Positions 1 to 10,481 of a DNA stretch of 64,000 nucleotides are shown piece by piece. The stretch covers positions 186,001 to 250,000 of the forward strand of contig JAHCHE010000005.1 in the NCBI GenBank assembly GCA_026129905.1. The letters run 5' to 3'. Made by a program: the position numbers and the translations under genes. Source of the DNA: Bryobacteraceae bacterium. GTDB taxonomy: Bacteria > Acidobacteriota > Terriglobia > Bryobacterales > Bryobacteraceae. Below the pieces are notes generated by a model. That model was not told the DNA's origin and made no database searches. It worked only from the letters and a program-made list of their open reading frames with translations. The stretch's first letter is position 1; every line of letters begins with the position of its first letter.

Positions 1-269
1 CGGAGCTGGCGCTGCTCGACCAACACTTCCGTCTTGGCCTGGAGCGAAAGAATCGCCTTCTCGGGACAGAAGAGCACGCTGGCCGATTCCTGCGCCGCCA
101 CGACGTCGCCCGGAAACAGAATATCTCCCGCGCGCGCCTGGAGCGGAAGTTGGGCGCCGGACCGCAACAGCAGCCCTCCGGTGGCCGAGAGCACAAGCCC
201 TGCCGGCTGCGAGGCGGCGACGGCGGTTGTCAGCGCCGCCAGCAGGATGTATCGGCCAGGTGCGCCCAT
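1..269 (-). CDS. FecR-like secreted protein, N-terminal part (runs off window)
   Basis: Only the first 89 codons are visible, reading from 269 toward 1 and off the edge. Residues 1-19 look like a signal peptide (hydrophobic run ILLAALTTAVA). The following segment (GGLLLRSGAQLPLQARAGD.., then GDVV and LFCPEKAILSL) resembles the short beta-rich FecR-type domain that acidobacterial secreted proteins often carry near the N-terminus. Its start codon shares one base with the stop codon of the TonB receptor gene upstream (TGATG at 271-267), so the two are translationally coupled. The downstream domains, and hence the function, cannot be seen. FecR similarity is a pattern judgement on a short stretch. 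Confidence 0.6.
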   Translation of the reverse strand, partial: MGAPGRYILLAALTTAVAASQPAGLVLSATGGLLLRSGAQLPLQARAGDILFPGDVVAAQESASVLFCPEKAILSLQAKTEVLVEQRQL

Positions 270-3200
270 CAGAATTCCACCCGCAGCATGAGCTGTACCT
301 GGCGAGGGGTTTCCACCAGAGGGGCGAGCCCCGGAAAGGTCGATTCCCTGCCCTGGCGGCCGTAAAGAGCGATCCCGAAATCGTCCGACGACAGCGACGC
401 CGCCGGGTTTCTCAGGTTTGCGTGGTTGAAGATATTGTAGGCGTCCGCCCGGAAGCTGAGCCGTCCCGCTTCGCCGATCCACGGCAGCGCGAACGAGCGG
501 CTGAGCGAGAGATCGACATTGTACAGGCCCGGTCCGCGAAACGCGTTCCGGCCCGTGTTGCCAAGGCGGCCCGGCGCGGGCTCGCGGAATGCCGCGCGGC
601 TCAGTAGACGCTGGCCCCCCGGCACGGGAACCGCTCCTCCCACCGCGCCGACAAGGTCCGCCCGATTGTTGACGATCAGCTCGTCGGCGCCCGCGAACCG
701 TTGGGGCACAAGGACCGAGTACGGAAAGCCGGACCGGAACGCGGCTAGTTGCGAGACCCGCCAGTTGCGCAACAGGCGTCCGGAGCCGGGCAGGTCCCAG
801 ATGGAGAAGAAGACGAGGTTATGGCGCTGGTCGAAATCGGAGTTGCCGCGGTCCGCGCTGCTGTCGAACTGGCGCGCGAAGCTCGAGATCGCGTCGCGGC
901 CGGCGCCGGAGGTGGCGCGGGTGAAGCTGAGGTCGAAAAAGTCGCGTGCCAGGGGCTCGCTCTGGTTGTCGATAGCGTGGCTCCAGGTATAGGCGAGTTG
1001 AAGTTGGGACCGGCGGGCGCGATATCGGACCAGCGTCGTCAGCGCGTGATAGCTGGAGCTTCCCTGGTTGGCGCGGTAGGAGATGGGAGGAAGGGCGGGA
1101 TTGAGACGTCCGCCGGGATTGCCGGTTTCCACGGGGCGGCTCAGCAGGCGATTCACCTCATCCGTGGTGATCAGCTTCCGTCCGAGCGAGCCCAAGCCGT
1201 TCACCTCCAGCGCCACCTGCTCGGTGAGCCGATGCTGCAGGCCGGCGAAATAGCTTTGGACGTACGCGTCGCGCAAGCCGGGCTGAAAGAGCGAAACCGG
1301 CGGGAAATCCTGGCTGAAGGCGCGGCCTCGGAAGTCCGCAAGACTTTCGGAGATAGGCCGGAGATAGTCGAAAGACGACACGCTCATGGGAAAAAGCGCA
1401 AGAACAAGGTTGTTGTTCCGCACATTTTCCCAGAGATTATCGAAGGGCCGGTCGTAAAATATCCCATAACCCCCGCGAAGGGTCGAGCGGCCGGCGCCGG
1501 ACAGGTCGTAGGAGACTCCGAACCGGGCGGCCAAGTTGTTGCCGTCGCCGTCAAAGACCTTCTGATCGCCGCCGGATGGCGTTTCGAGGCTTGCGGAGGC
1601 CAGCGCCTCGGCAAGGGGGCGGCCTGACGGGAGGGCGAGCATCGCGTCCTTGACGGCGCCCGTGTTGCGGGGAGCGCCGAAATTTTCGTATCGGAGCCCG
1701 TAGTTCAACGCCAGCCGCCGCGTGGCGCGGAAGGCGTCCTGAATGAAGAAATTGTATTGATTATAGGCGTAATTCCGGTCGAATTGCGGCGTTTGCAGGT
1801 TGGGCAGCGTCTGACGCGACGCGGCGGCCGCGAACAAGTTGGGAGAATCGAAGGCGAATTCGAGGATATCGGAGAAGCCGAACAGCCCATCGCGGCCGGC
1901 CGTGAGCGAGCCTTCCAGACGCCGGACCAGCACGCCGAAGCCGCCCTTGACCACGTGCCGGCCCGCGGACCAGGTCAGGTTCTGGACGATTTCCACGCCG
2001 TCGCCCTTGTTGCTGTAGGCGTACGCCAGCGGGCTTCCCGGCAGCGCCGTCCGGTCGGAGGAGGCGAGCGTCGGAACCTCCGGGCGCGGCCGGTCCCAGC
2101 CGAGGTCGTCGCGGCTCCAGCCCGCGCGAGTCTCTCCCGCCAGGCGCGGCGTGAAGTAGCTGGTGACGGACACAGCGGCGCCGATCGAGTCCTGCCACAG
2201 GCCCGAAACGAAATCCGGATAGGGCGACCAGGAGAAATCGGGGCGGTCGAGGCCCGATAGCGCCAGGCGGCCCATGGCGCGGTGACGGCTGTTGGCGGGC
2301 TGATAGTCGAAGCGTTGCAGGACCAGCGTGCGATCCAGCGAGACCGGCTGGGCGATCCGGAGCGTCGCGTAGGGAAGGTTACGGTCGGTGACCGCCGGCG
2401 GCGCGAAGCGCGCGAGCAACCCGGCGGCGAGGCTGTCCGGGGCCGTGAAGTCGCCGAAGCGGGTCGAGGGCAGGAGCCACTCGGTCTCAGGCAGGAAATT
2501 CCGGTTGCGCAACCGCTCCACCGCGGTGGAAGTGAACAGCGATTTCCACGGCAGCGGTCCGCCGGCCTGAAACCCGCCTTGATGTTCCTTCAGCGGCCGG
2601 CGCGGCAGCCCGGCGCGGTTGTCCTGAAAGGCGTTGGCGTTCAGCGCGTCGTTCTTGACGTAGTAGTAGCCGATGCCGTGCCAGGCGGTTCCGCCGCCGC
2701 GGCTGGCGGCGTTGGCCAGGAAGCCGGCGGAGCGGCCGTACTCGGCCGAAAAGTTGTTGGTGGAAACGCGGTACTCCTGGATGGCCTCGGGCGCGAGCGC
2801 GACCAGCGGGCCGGTGATCGTGTAGTTGTTGAGTTCCAGTCCATCGAGCAGGAAATTGGACGCCGACGGCCGCTGCCCGTTTACCGACAGGCCCAGGCCG
2901 CGGGCCGTCGAGGCGTCGGACGTGACGCCGGGCTGCGCCAGGAGCATGGTGTAGACGTCGCGCCCCGCCAGCGGAAGAAAGCGGACCTGGGCCGGATCGA
3001 TGACGTAGGACACGGTGGATTCGAGCGACCCTTTGCGCCCGCTGTTGCCCTCGAACGAACCGTAGCGGCTGGGATCGACGTCGGGTCCGAAAAACGTCAG
3101 GACCGCCTCGGAGTCCGGAAAGAAGACGCTGCGGTACTGGCCGGCCTGCCAGACGTCGGACAGCAGACGGAGCCGAAAATCGAGATCGAGACGGCCCGCC

Positions 3201-3499
3201 ACCGGCAGCTCCAGCGAGTGCAGTTCCTGAGGCTGGTAGCCCTTCGCCGTAACGCGGATGCGGCAGAAGCCGGGCGGCAACAGGGGCAGCGCATAGTAGC
3301 CGGAGCGGTCGCTCGCGGCCACGCCGCTGTCATTGGTGCCGGCGCTGAAATAGCTGATCTCGGCCCCGGACACGCCCAGCCCCGTCTGAAGATCCCATAC
3401 CCGGCCGGAAATCAGGGCCTGCGTAGTCTGTGCGTACGCCGCGGGCGCGCACAGACAGCACACGAGGACCCACCCCAAATCCCTCCGCATGAAATTCAT
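269..3499 (-). CDS. TonB-dependent receptor, Oar-like, with N-terminal carboxypeptidase-regulatory-like domain
   Basis: This is an outer-membrane beta-barrel of 1076 residues. Residues 1-23 form a signal peptide ending AYA. Residues about 25-110 look like a carboxypeptidase-regulatory Ig-like domain (LISGRVWDLQTGLGVSGAEIS). A plug-like segment follows at about 170-260 (VRFLPLAGRDVYTMLLAQPG, then SVNGQRPSASNFLLDG). The rest is the aromatic-rich barrel and the last residue is Phe, as is usual for barrels assembled by BAM. Proteins of this architecture are highly multiplied in acidobacteria and related to Myxococcus Oar. The substrate is unknown. It lies 34 bp downstream of the cNMP-binding gene and in line with the peptide exporter genes, so it may serve the same peptide pathway; that link is inference. 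Confidence 0.9.
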   Translation of the reverse strand: MNFMRRDLGWVLVCCLCAPAAYAQTTQALISGRVWDLQTGLGVSGAEISYFSAGTNDSGVAASDRSGYYALPLLPPGFCRIRVTAKGYQPQELHSLELPVAGRLDLDFRLRLLSDVWQAGQYRSVFFPDSEAVLTFFGPDVDPSRYGSFEGNSGRKGSLESTVSYVIDPAQVRFLPLAGRDVYTMLLAQPGVTSDASTARGLGLSVNGQRPSASNFLLDGLELNNYTITGPLVALAPEAIQEYRVSTNNFSAEYGRSAGFLANAASRGGGTAWHGIGYYYVKNDALNANAFQDNRAGLPRRPLKEHQGGFQAGGPLPWKSLFTSTAVERLRNRNFLPETEWLLPSTRFGDFTAPDSLAAGLLARFAPPAVTDRNLPYATLRIAQPVSLDRTLVLQRFDYQPANSRHRAMGRLALSGLDRPDFSWSPYPDFVSGLWQDSIGAAVSVTSYFTPRLAGETRAGWSRDDLGWDRPRPEVPTLASSDRTALPGSPLAYAYSNKGDGVEIVQNLTWSAGRHVVKGGFGVLVRRLEGSLTAGRDGLFGFSDILEFAFDSPNLFAAAASRQTLPNLQTPQFDRNYAYNQYNFFIQDAFRATRRLALNYGLRYENFGAPRNTGAVKDAMLALPSGRPLAEALASASLETPSGGDQKVFDGDGNNLAARFGVSYDLSGAGRSTLRGGYGIFYDRPFDNLWENVRNNNLVLALFPMSVSSFDYLRPISESLADFRGRAFSQDFPPVSLFQPGLRDAYVQSYFAGLQHRLTEQVALEVNGLGSLGRKLITTDEVNRLLSRPVETGNPGGRLNPALPPISYRANQGSSSYHALTTLVRYRARRSQLQLAYTWSHAIDNQSEPLARDFFDLSFTRATSGAGRDAISSFARQFDSSADRGNSDFDQRHNLVFFSIWDLPGSGRLLRNWRVSQLAAFRSGFPYSVLVPQRFAGADELIVNNRADLVGAVGGAVPVPGGQRLLSRAAFREPAPGRLGNTGRNAFRGPGLYNVDLSLSRSFALPWIGEAGRLSFRADAYNIFNHANLRNPAASLSSDDFGIALYGRQGRESTFPGLAPLVETPRQVQLMLRVEF

Positions 3500-3533
3500 A
3501 ATACGGGTTGCCGAAACCGGCGCGCCGGGGCGC

Positions 3534-4085
3534 TCAGAGCGTTTGCAGCGAGGCGCCGGACAGCCGCCTCAACAGTTCCTCGAAGCGCGTGCCGGCCAGA
3601 GCCATCGAGTCGAGAAAATCGGGCGCTACTTCATCGAGATCTTCCACTTCCTCGTCCAGGCGCAGCTTCTCGCCGTATCCCAACCGGCTGGTGGTGGTGC
3701 GCAGGCGGTCCGTCAGAAAGGCCGCAATCGAGCGATAGAAACGGGCGGCGAAACCGGTGTCCTCCTCGAGCTTGGCCCGCAATTCGTGCCGCGAGATGAC
3801 CAGAACCACCGACTCGCGGCGGGCGCGGACGGAGGCCGACGGCGGGCGCGAATCCACAAACGACATTTCTCCCAGCACTTCGCCCGCGCGTAACAGCGCG
3901 ATGCCTTTGCCGTTGCCGATGTAGACTTCAAATTCGCCGTCGAGAACAAAAAACAAAGAATCGAGGGCCTTCTTTTCCTCGATGAGGATCGTGCCATCCG
4001 GCACGCTGCGCTTCAGGCCTGTGCGAATGATCCATTCGATGTCCATGTCATCGAGGATTCCCAGAAAAATCAGCGCCTTTCTCAT
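3534..4085 (-). CDS. Cyclic nucleotide-binding domain protein without DNA-binding domain
   Basis: A 183-residue cytoplasmic protein. Residues about 10-125 follow the cNMP-binding fold: RSVPDGTILIEEKKALDSLF, FVLDGEFEVYI, GEVLGEMSFVDSRPPSASVRA. The phosphate-binding cassette (GEMSF...R..SV) looks intact. No helix-turn-helix follows; the C-terminal 55 residues are charged and helical, so it is not a CRP-type regulator. ATG at 4085 is chosen because GGGAGG lies just upstream; an upstream in-frame ATG at 4124 would overlap the preceding gene. It starts 31 bp after the stop of the second exporter ABC gene. Similar domains accompany NHLP exporters, where their role is not established. Confidence 0.85.
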   Translation of the reverse strand: MRKALIFLGILDDMDIEWIIRTGLKRSVPDGTILIEEKKALDSLFFVLDGEFEVYIGNGKGIALLRAGEVLGEMSFVDSRPPSASVRARRESVVLVISRHELRAKLEEDTGFAARFYRSIAAFLTDRLRTTTSRLGYGEKLRLDEEVEDLDEVAPDFLDSMALAGTRFEELLRRLSGASLQTL

Positions 4086-4116
4086 GCAACCTCCCTTTTC
4101 CCTTAACGGGCGAGCG

Positions 4117-7014
4117 TCACGCAAGCTGCCTGGTAGCCAGTTCGGCGAACAGGCCCCCTCCCGCCATCAGCTCGCTGTAGGTACCGCTTTCGACCACCGC
4201 GCCCTTGTCCAGGACAAAGATGCGGTCCGCGCGAACAATTGTACTCAACCGGTGCGCGATCACGACGCGCGTCGCCTGGAGTTTTTCCAGGCTCCGGCTG
4301 ACGACGGCCTGCGTCTCGTTGTCCAACGCGCTGGTGGCTTCGTCGAATAACAGGATGCGCGGCTTGTGGACGATCGCCCGGGCGATCAGCAAGCGCTGGC
4401 GCTGCCCGCCGGACAGTCCGCCTCCGCCCTCGCTGACGACGGTGTGCATGCCCATGGGCATCGCCTTGATGTCCTGGTCGAATCCGACCATCCGGGCCGC
4501 TTCCCACGCGTCTTCGATGGTGAGCGGCGCCGAACCGATGATGTTCTGCAGAATATTGGCGGTAATCAGCTTGCTGGTTTGGAGCACCACGCCGATCTGC
4601 CGCCGGATTGCGCGGATATCGCGGCCGGCAAGATCCTGGCCGTCGTAGTAAATGGCTCCGGACTCCGGCTTATCGAAACCCAAAAGAAGCCGGAATACCG
4701 TGGATTTTCCGCTGCTGGAGGCGCCCACGATGGCCACGAACTTGCCGGCCGGCGCGCTCAGCGACAGATCCTTCAAGACGAGTGGCGCATCCGGGCGATA
4801 GCGGAACGAGACGCGCTTCACTTCGATGTCGCCGGCGAGCGCGCCCGGCTTGCACTTGGCGCGATCCACCTCCGGCAGCGTCTCCAGGATCGGCTTGGCC
4901 CGCTCGTACAAAGGAACGATGGCGGCCACCGAAACAACCGCCGCGCTCAGTTGCAGCATCGCGGCCAGGTACTGCCCGAAGGCTACGTAGAAGGCGAGGA
5001 ATTCCCCCGTTGACAGCGCCGCGTGGCCGGGTCCCTCCGCCAGCGCGGCCATGGCGTAGAAAACCAGCATCGCGCAGACCACCGGAAAGACCGCATGGAA
5101 CACCGCCAGCGCGTTCGACACGCCGCGGGCCTTCAGGGCCTCCCGTTTCTGGGCCGCGAACTCGCCCGCCCAGACCGCGAACGCCCGGCTTTCCGCGCCC
5201 GCGACGCGGAGCTTGGAGATGCCGCCGATGAGTTGCAGCGCCAGGCTGGCGATGCGGCCGCGAATCCGGGTAATCTCTCGCTGGCGGCGCACCTGCAGGT
5301 AACCGCAGAGGGCCGTGACCAGAACGGCGATCGTCACAAGCGCTAGAGCCAGGAATGCGAGCCGCCAACTGTAGTAGAAGAGGAGCGCGAAATTCAGAAC
5401 GGAGAAGATGCCGGACAGGAGAGCTGAGAGCGCCGGCCCGGTGAGCGCCTGGCGCATCTGGTCGATGCCCAGCCCGCGCGAGGCAAGGTCGCCCGAGGAG
5501 TAATCGCGGAAGAACTGAACGGGCAGGCCGATCAGGCGGTCCCAGACGGCGGCCTGAATGGACGCTTCCATCTTGCCTTCCAGCCGCAGCGCGGCCAGCC
5601 CGCGCGCCAGGTGAAACAGCGCGCTGCAAACCGCCATCGCCAGCAGGAACAGGGAGAGTTGAAAAAGCTGCTGGCGCTCGGCGCCCGGAATGACGGAATC
5701 GAAGATGATGCCGGTGGCGACGGGAACAACCAGGCCCGCCACACCGATCGCGGCGCCGAACACCGCGATCCAGAGGAGATCCTTGCCGCAGCCCCGGACG
5801 CCGAACGCCAGCAGGTCGCCGGCGCCCAGTCTTCTTTCCGGAAACGCGCGGTAGAAGGCGAACGCATAGGGACCGAGCTTCGACGCGATCCGCGAATCGA
5901 CTTTCCCAGGGCGGGCTTCCGCCGGATCGTGCAGCGCGTACCGCCCTGAAGACGTCGGAATCAGCGCGATAGGGCGGTTGCCCTCTTCGAAGAACGCCAC
6001 CAGCGGTCCGCTGTCGGTCCGCCACCAGCGTCCTGACAGTATCACGCGCCGCACCCGGACTCCGGAAGCGTGGGCGATGTCCTCAACCGTCGCCGGGCCG
6101 CCCAGGCGCGCGTCGGGAGGAAGCTCGATGGCGATGCCCAGGCGGCGGCCGACGATGCGGCAAGCAGCGAGCAGAGGATTGCCTGCTTCATCCTCGAGCG
6201 GGGCGGCGTCGGAGCGATCGCGAAGCGGCGCGCCCAATCGCCGGAGTGCGGCATCGAGGCGCGAGGCGTCAGACCGCGCCTTTTGCCGGAGGCGCTCCGA
6301 TTCGGCCGCTTCCTCGCGGTCGGCGTTCTCCTCGAGCCGAGCCATCATCAGGCGATGGAACAGGTGGAGTCCGGCGGCGTCCCGGTCGGCCGCGAGCATC
6401 TGGCGGGTCGAAACGCCGGAAAGCCTGGCTTTGGGCCGCGCTTCCAGCCATCCAGGCGCCGAAACCGGAAAGTACTCGTCTGCCCCGAGCGGCGAACGGT
6501 CGTCTCCAAGGAAGCGCGACTCGCCTTCCGAATGCGCCACCCACACGACGCCCTCGCGCGGAAAGACGGCGGCCGCGTCCCTGCCGATCGCGATCTCCTT
6601 GCCGGGCTCCAGGGCCTCGAAAGCTTTCGGCGCCAAGTCGCCCGAGGCGGCCCCGGCGAAGGCGACGATCCAGCCTTCCAGCAGTTCCGCGGCGCCGCCG
6701 GTTTCCACCGAGGCCGCCATCTCGCGCAAACGGGCCTGGGACGCCTCCACCACGCGCGCGTCGGGCGACAACCGCGCCAGCAGCCGGCGGCCGGTTTCCG
6801 GTTCCGGCAGACCGAAGATGGCCGCGCCTGCGCCCACTCGCAACGTGTGCCGCAGCGCGCCGCGGAGTTCGCCGTTTTCGGCCCGAACGACGAACAGGTC
6901 CACGCTGCCGGCCTCCACCAGCCAGGCCTTCTCCGGATCGTGGACAAGGAACTCGCGGCCGGCGCCGGCGCGGACAGCCGCCGTGCTCTCGCTGGATGCC
7001 GGAATGGCTTGCAC
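4117..7014 (-). CDS. NHLP-family bacteriocin export ABC transporter, permease/ATPase subunit without peptidase domain
   Basis: A 965-residue inner-membrane exporter subunit. It lacks a C39 peptidase; residues 1 to about 400 are a large soluble N-terminal region typical of the second ABC protein of nitrile-hydratase-leader peptide (NHLM) export systems. Membrane segments lie at about 415-690 (LLWIAVFGAAIGVAGLVVPV and others). The nucleotide-binding domain spans about 730-960, with Walker A GASSSGKST, signature LSGGQRQR, Walker [13 protein letters not shown] and switch His in VIAHRLST. It follows the C39-containing partner by 12 bp, so the pair probably forms a heteromeric exporter coupled to the HlyD and TolC-type proteins upstream. 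Confidence 0.88.
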   Translation of the reverse strand: MQAIPASSESTAAVRAGAGREFLVHDPEKAWLVEAGSVDLFVVRAENGELRGALRHTLRVGAGAAIFGLPEPETGRRLLARLSPDARVVEASQARLREMAASVETGGAAELLEGWIVAFAGAASGDLAPKAFEALEPGKEIAIGRDAAAVFPREGVVWVAHSEGESRFLGDDRSPLGADEYFPVSAPGWLEARPKARLSGVSTRQMLAADRDAAGLHLFHRLMMARLEENADREEAAESERLRQKARSDASRLDAALRRLGAPLRDRSDAAPLEDEAGNPLLAACRIVGRRLGIAIELPPDARLGGPATVEDIAHASGVRVRRVILSGRWWRTDSGPLVAFFEEGNRPIALIPTSSGRYALHDPAEARPGKVDSRIASKLGPYAFAFYRAFPERRLGAGDLLAFGVRGCGKDLLWIAVFGAAIGVAGLVVPVATGIIFDSVIPGAERQQLFQLSLFLLAMAVCSALFHLARGLAALRLEGKMEASIQAAVWDRLIGLPVQFFRDYSSGDLASRGLGIDQMRQALTGPALSALLSGIFSVLNFALLFYYSWRLAFLALALVTIAVLVTALCGYLQVRRQREITRIRGRIASLALQLIGGISKLRVAGAESRAFAVWAGEFAAQKREALKARGVSNALAVFHAVFPVVCAMLVFYAMAALAEGPGHAALSTGEFLAFYVAFGQYLAAMLQLSAAVVSVAAIVPLYERAKPILETLPEVDRAKCKPGALAGDIEVKRVSFRYRPDAPLVLKDLSLSAPAGKFVAIVGASSSGKSTVFRLLLGFDKPESGAIYYDGQDLAGRDIRAIRRQIGVVLQTSKLITANILQNIIGSAPLTIEDAWEAARMVGFDQDIKAMPMGMHTVVSEGGGGLSGGQRQRLLIARAIVHKPRILLFDEATSALDNETQAVVSRSLEKLQATRVVIAHRLSTIVRADRIFVLDKGAVVESGTYSELMAGGGLFAELATRQLA

Positions 7015-7026
7015 GACGGCGGCCCC

Positions 7027-9195
7027 CTATCCTGCCCTGATCAGGCGGGCGTACGGCCCGTCGCGTCCGATCATGTCGTCGTGCGAGCCGCGCTGGACCA
7101 CCTTGCCTCGCGAGAGCACGATGATTTCGTCGCAATCGCGGATCGTACTGAGGCGGTGCGCGACGATGAGACAGGCGCAGCCCCGGCGGCGGACATTGTC
7201 GTCTACCATCTTCTCCGTGCGGGCGTCCAGGGCGCTGGTGGCCTCGTCCAGAATCAACAGGCGCGGATTGCCGGTTAACGCTCGGGCTATTTCCAGACGC
7301 TGGCGCTGCCCTCCGCTGAAATTACGGCCATTTTCCTCCACAAGCGAATCGTAGCCGCCGGGGCGTTCCGAAATGTCGTCATGAATTAAGGCGTCCTTGC
7401 CCGCCTGAACGATCGCCTGGTCATCCACGGAACTGTCCCACAACGTAAGGTTTTCGCGGACCGTGCCCTCGAAAAGCAGGACGTCCTGGTCCACCAGCGC
7501 AATGGAGTTGGTCAGCGCGGGGCGGGGCGTCTCGCCGGCCGGCTTTCCGTCGAAGAGCACCTCGCCGGACCACGGCTCGTACAGACCCGAAGCCAGCTTG
7601 GCTACCGTCGATTTCCCGCTCCCCGTTCCGCCCACCAGCGCGATTCGTTGGCCCGGCTTCACCGTCAGATTGAACCCTTCGATCAGGGGAGGCTCGAGGC
7701 GGCTGTAGCCGAACGTCACGTTTCGCAGTTCCAGAGCGCCTTCGAGGCGGCTTGCTGCGGTCCCCTCGCGCGCTGTCTGAGGATCGACAGGGTAGCGGAA
7801 GACGTCATCGAGGCGGTTCATGTCGCCTTCGGCCTGCTGGAGCTTACCGCCGAGTTCCACCAGTTTGTTCACCGGCTCAAGGAAACTCAGCATTAATGCT
7901 TGAAACGCCACGAGCATCCCGATGGTTAGAAAACCGTCCATCACCCGCAGGCCGCCGACGCCGAGGATGGCGACCATGTTCAAGGAAGTGAGAAAAATCG
8001 GGAAAACGGACAGGGCCTGCGAGGCGGCGCCGAGCGATTGCTCCGCGTTGACCACTTTGGCCTGGTAGCCGGCCCAGCGGGCGAAGAAATCCGACTCCGA
8101 ACCCATCGCCTTCAACGTCTCGATGATCTGCAGGCCGCCCAGCGAGGCCCCCAGCAGCTTGCCTTTTTCCTGAAGCAGCTTCCGGTTGTCGTCCGTCCGT
8201 TTCCGCGAGACGAAGTGGAGCGCCAGCATATTGGCCGCGGCGATGGCGATGGCGACGACGGTGAGCGCGGCGTCGTACTGGAACATCAGCGCGGCGTAGA
8301 ATCCGATCACCGCGATGTTCACCAGGTTGGTCGCGACGTCGCCGGCCAGGAGCGCGGCAAGGCGGTCGTTAATCTCGACTCGCGCGCCGATTTCGCCGCC
8401 ATAGCGTTGGGCGAAGAACTCCATCGGCAGCCGTAGAACGTGCCAGAAGAAGCGGCTGGAGGAACTCAGCGCGAGCTTCGTTTCCAGCCGCGAAAGCGAA
8501 TTTTGCTGCAACCAGGTAAGAATGGCGCGGACAATCGCGGTCAGCGCCATGGCGATTAACAACGGCTTAAGCCAGGAATCCAGACCCTGCACCAGCACAT
8601 TATCGACGTAAATCTTGGAAAAAACCGGGATGAGGATGCCGGGCGCTACCAGGATCAGCGTGGCGAGTACGACATAGAGCAGGGCGAGGCGGCTCCCGGG
8701 CAGCCGCCGGCCCAGCGCCTGCCGAACGGTGTGGCGCTCGCCGCCGCGCCGGAAGTCCGGGCTCTTTTCAAACACAAGCGCGACGCCGGTAAACGACTGG
8801 TCGAATTCCTCGTCGCTGACCGTGCGCCGGCCGCTGGCCGGATCGTTCAGGTGGACGCGTCCCCGGGAGAAGCCTTCGACCACCAGGAAGTGGTTGAAGT
8901 TCCAGAAGACGATCATCGGCAGGGGAAGCCGGCGCAGGTCGGCGGGCTCTTTCTTGTAGCCTTTGGCCAGCAGGCCGTACTGGCGGGCGGCCTTGACGAT
9001 ATTGCTCGCCTTGCTGCCGTCGCGGGACACGCCGCAAGCGACGCGCAGTTCCTCCAGCGGCGCGATGCGGCCGTAGTAGCCGAGCACGATGCCAAGCGCC
9101 GCCGCGCCGCATTCGACGGCCTCCATCTGGAGCAGGGTCGGGGTTCGCACGCGGGAGGCCGGCCGCGACAGCTTTTTCCAGAACGAGTGGCCCAT
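7027..9195 (-). CDS. NHLP-family bacteriocin export ABC transporter with C39 leader peptidase
   Basis: A 722-residue peptidase/permease/ATPase that should cleave the precursor after Gly-Gly and export the core. Residues 1 to about 140 are the C39 peptidase: the catalytic Gln and Cys are in [12 protein letters not shown], the His in [11 protein letters not shown] and the Asp in HLNDPASG, so it appears active. Membrane segments run about 165-450. The ATPase spans about 485-722, with Walker [31 protein letters not shown] and [11 protein letters not shown] at 9195, 14 bp after the HlyD stop, fits the family N-terminus; upstream extension would run into that gene. It is the key argument that the divergent small gene at 12212 is a secreted peptide precursor. 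Confidence 0.92.
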   Translation of the reverse strand: MGHSFWKKLSRPASRVRTPTLLQMEAVECGAAALGIVLGYYGRIAPLEELRVACGVSRDGSKASNIVKAARQYGLLAKGYKKEPADLRRLPLPMIVFWNFNHFLVVEGFSRGRVHLNDPASGRRTVSDEEFDQSFTGVALVFEKSPDFRRGGERHTVRQALGRRLPGSRLALLYVVLATLILVAPGILIPVFSKIYVDNVLVQGLDSWLKPLLIAMALTAIVRAILTWLQQNSLSRLETKLALSSSSRFFWHVLRLPMEFFAQRYGGEIGARVEINDRLAALLAGDVATNLVNIAVIGFYAALMFQYDAALTVVAIAIAAANMLALHFVSRKRTDDNRKLLQEKGKLLGASLGGLQIIETLKAMGSESDFFARWAGYQAKVVNAEQSLGAASQALSVFPIFLTSLNMVAILGVGGLRVMDGFLTIGMLVAFQALMLSFLEPVNKLVELGGKLQQAEGDMNRLDDVFRYPVDPQTAREGTAASRLEGALELRNVTFGYSRLEPPLIEGFNLTVKPGQRIALVGGTGSGKSTVAKLASGLYEPWSGEVLFDGKPAGETPRPALTNSIALVDQDVLLFEGTVRENLTLWDSSVDDQAIVQAGKDALIHDDISERPGGYDSLVEENGRNFSGGQRQRLEIARALTGNPRLLILDEATSALDARTEKMVDDNVRRRGCACLIVAHRLSTIRDCDEIIVLSRGKVVQRGSHDDMIGRDGPYARLIRAG

Positions 9196-9209
9196 AGCGC
9201 CGGCCGGGG

Positions 9210-10463
9210 TCAGCTCAACCCCAGCTTCTCCTTGAGAAACGGAAAGACCAGCTTCACGGGAGGATCCTCCCGGGTCACGATCCGCACCGAACAAATGGTG
9301 CCGCCGCTGATCTTCACCGGCGCTCCTTGCGGCGACGACCACCGGAAACCGCTGGGCGTGGACGGGTCCTCTTCCATGCGGAGCCGCAGTTCCGTCACGG
9401 GCCCAGCCGAGGCGAGCGCGCGCGCGAGGGGTGCATTCTCGAAGATCCGCATCAGCGCGGCCTCGGTGGCCGGATAGTCGGCCACCTGCACGACGCTGCC
9501 CCGGATGTAGCCATGCTCTTCGCGGCGCACCATCGAGGGCGAAATCTCCGCCTTCATTCCCGGCTGCACCTGCTTGGCGATGTCGGCGGGGATGTAGGCC
9601 ACCACCTCGAGTTCGCGGACGTCGGGCTGCACGCTGAGCAACGCGGTGCCGACATCCACCAGGTTGCCCACGCCGACCTTGAGTTCGAGGACCTGGCCGG
9701 AATACGGGCTCACGATGCGGGACGCGGCGGTGGTCTCCTTCTCGAGTGCCTCGAGGTTGCGTTCAAGGTCCATGATGCGCGCCTCGAGGCGAACGTCGTC
9801 CTCCAGGCCGTGCGTCTCCGTCTGAAACCGCGTGGCTTCCAGTTGGACGATCTGCGTCCGGAGCCGCTCGATGCTGCTCTGGATCTGCACCAGCTTCTGC
9901 CGGGCGACGATCACCTGCTGCCGCGTAATCAGGCCCTTGGAGAAAAGCTGTTCGTCCACGGGAATCTGTTCGCGCGCCAGCTTGGCCTGTTCCTCGAGGT
10001 CGCGGATCTCCTGCTCGGTATTGGCGCGCTGCTTGGCGATGGATTCAAGCTGGAGCTTCACGGCCCCGTCGCGGACGCGCCGCAGTTCCTCGCGCTCGCG
10101 GATGGCGTCGGACCGGCGGGCCTTGGCGATGCGGATCTGCTCCACCAGCGACGGCTGCGCGACAACGGCCACCACCTGGTTGGCCGACACGTGATCACCG
10201 ACCTTGGGATAGAGTTGCATTACCTGCCCCGCGCCCAGGCTGGCGACGTTCAACACGCCACCGGACCGGATCACGACCCCCTGACCGGAGGCCCGCGTGG
10301 CGATGATGCCCTGGTAGCCCCAGACCACCGCGACGCCCACCAGAATCATCAGCGCGGCCAGAGCGATCCAACTCCGGATCGTGACGACCCGCAGAAGCTG
10401 ATCCAACTGTTCCGGCGACGAGAGGCGGGCCAGCGAAACTTTGCGGAAGATATCGGTGTTCAT
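9210..10463 (-). CDS. NHLP bacteriocin system secretion adaptor, HlyD family
   Basis: A 417-residue periplasmic adaptor anchored by one N-terminal membrane segment (residues about 35-55, [19 protein letters not shown]). A lipoyl-like half motif ([13 protein letters not shown]) is followed by a long coiled coil at about 125-230 and by the second lipoyl half and barrel ([20 protein letters not shown]). Such adaptors bridge the inner-membrane exporter and the outer-membrane channel. It lies between the TolC-type gene (18 bp upstream) and the C39 ABC gene (14 bp downstream), so the five exporter-related genes probably form one operon. Confidence 0.88.
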   Translation of the reverse strand: MNTDIFRKVSLARLSSPEQLDQLLRVVTIRSWIALAALMILVGVAVVWGYQGIIATRASGQGVVIRSGGVLNVASLGAGQVMQLYPKVGDHVSANQVVAVVAQPSLVEQIRIAKARRSDAIREREELRRVRDGAVKLQLESIAKQRANTEQEIRDLEEQAKLAREQIPVDEQLFSKGLITRQQVIVARQKLVQIQSSIERLRTQIVQLEATRFQTETHGLEDDVRLEARIMDLERNLEALEKETTAASRIVSPYSGQVLELKVGVGNLVDVGTALLSVQPDVRELEVVAYIPADIAKQVQPGMKAEISPSMVRREEHGYIRGSVVQVADYPATEAALMRIFENAPLARALASAGPVTELRLRMEEDPSTPSGFRWSSPQGAPVKISGGTICSVRIVTREDPPVKLVFPFLKEKLGLS

Positions 10464-10481
10464 ACGCCCGGCCGGTCCACG

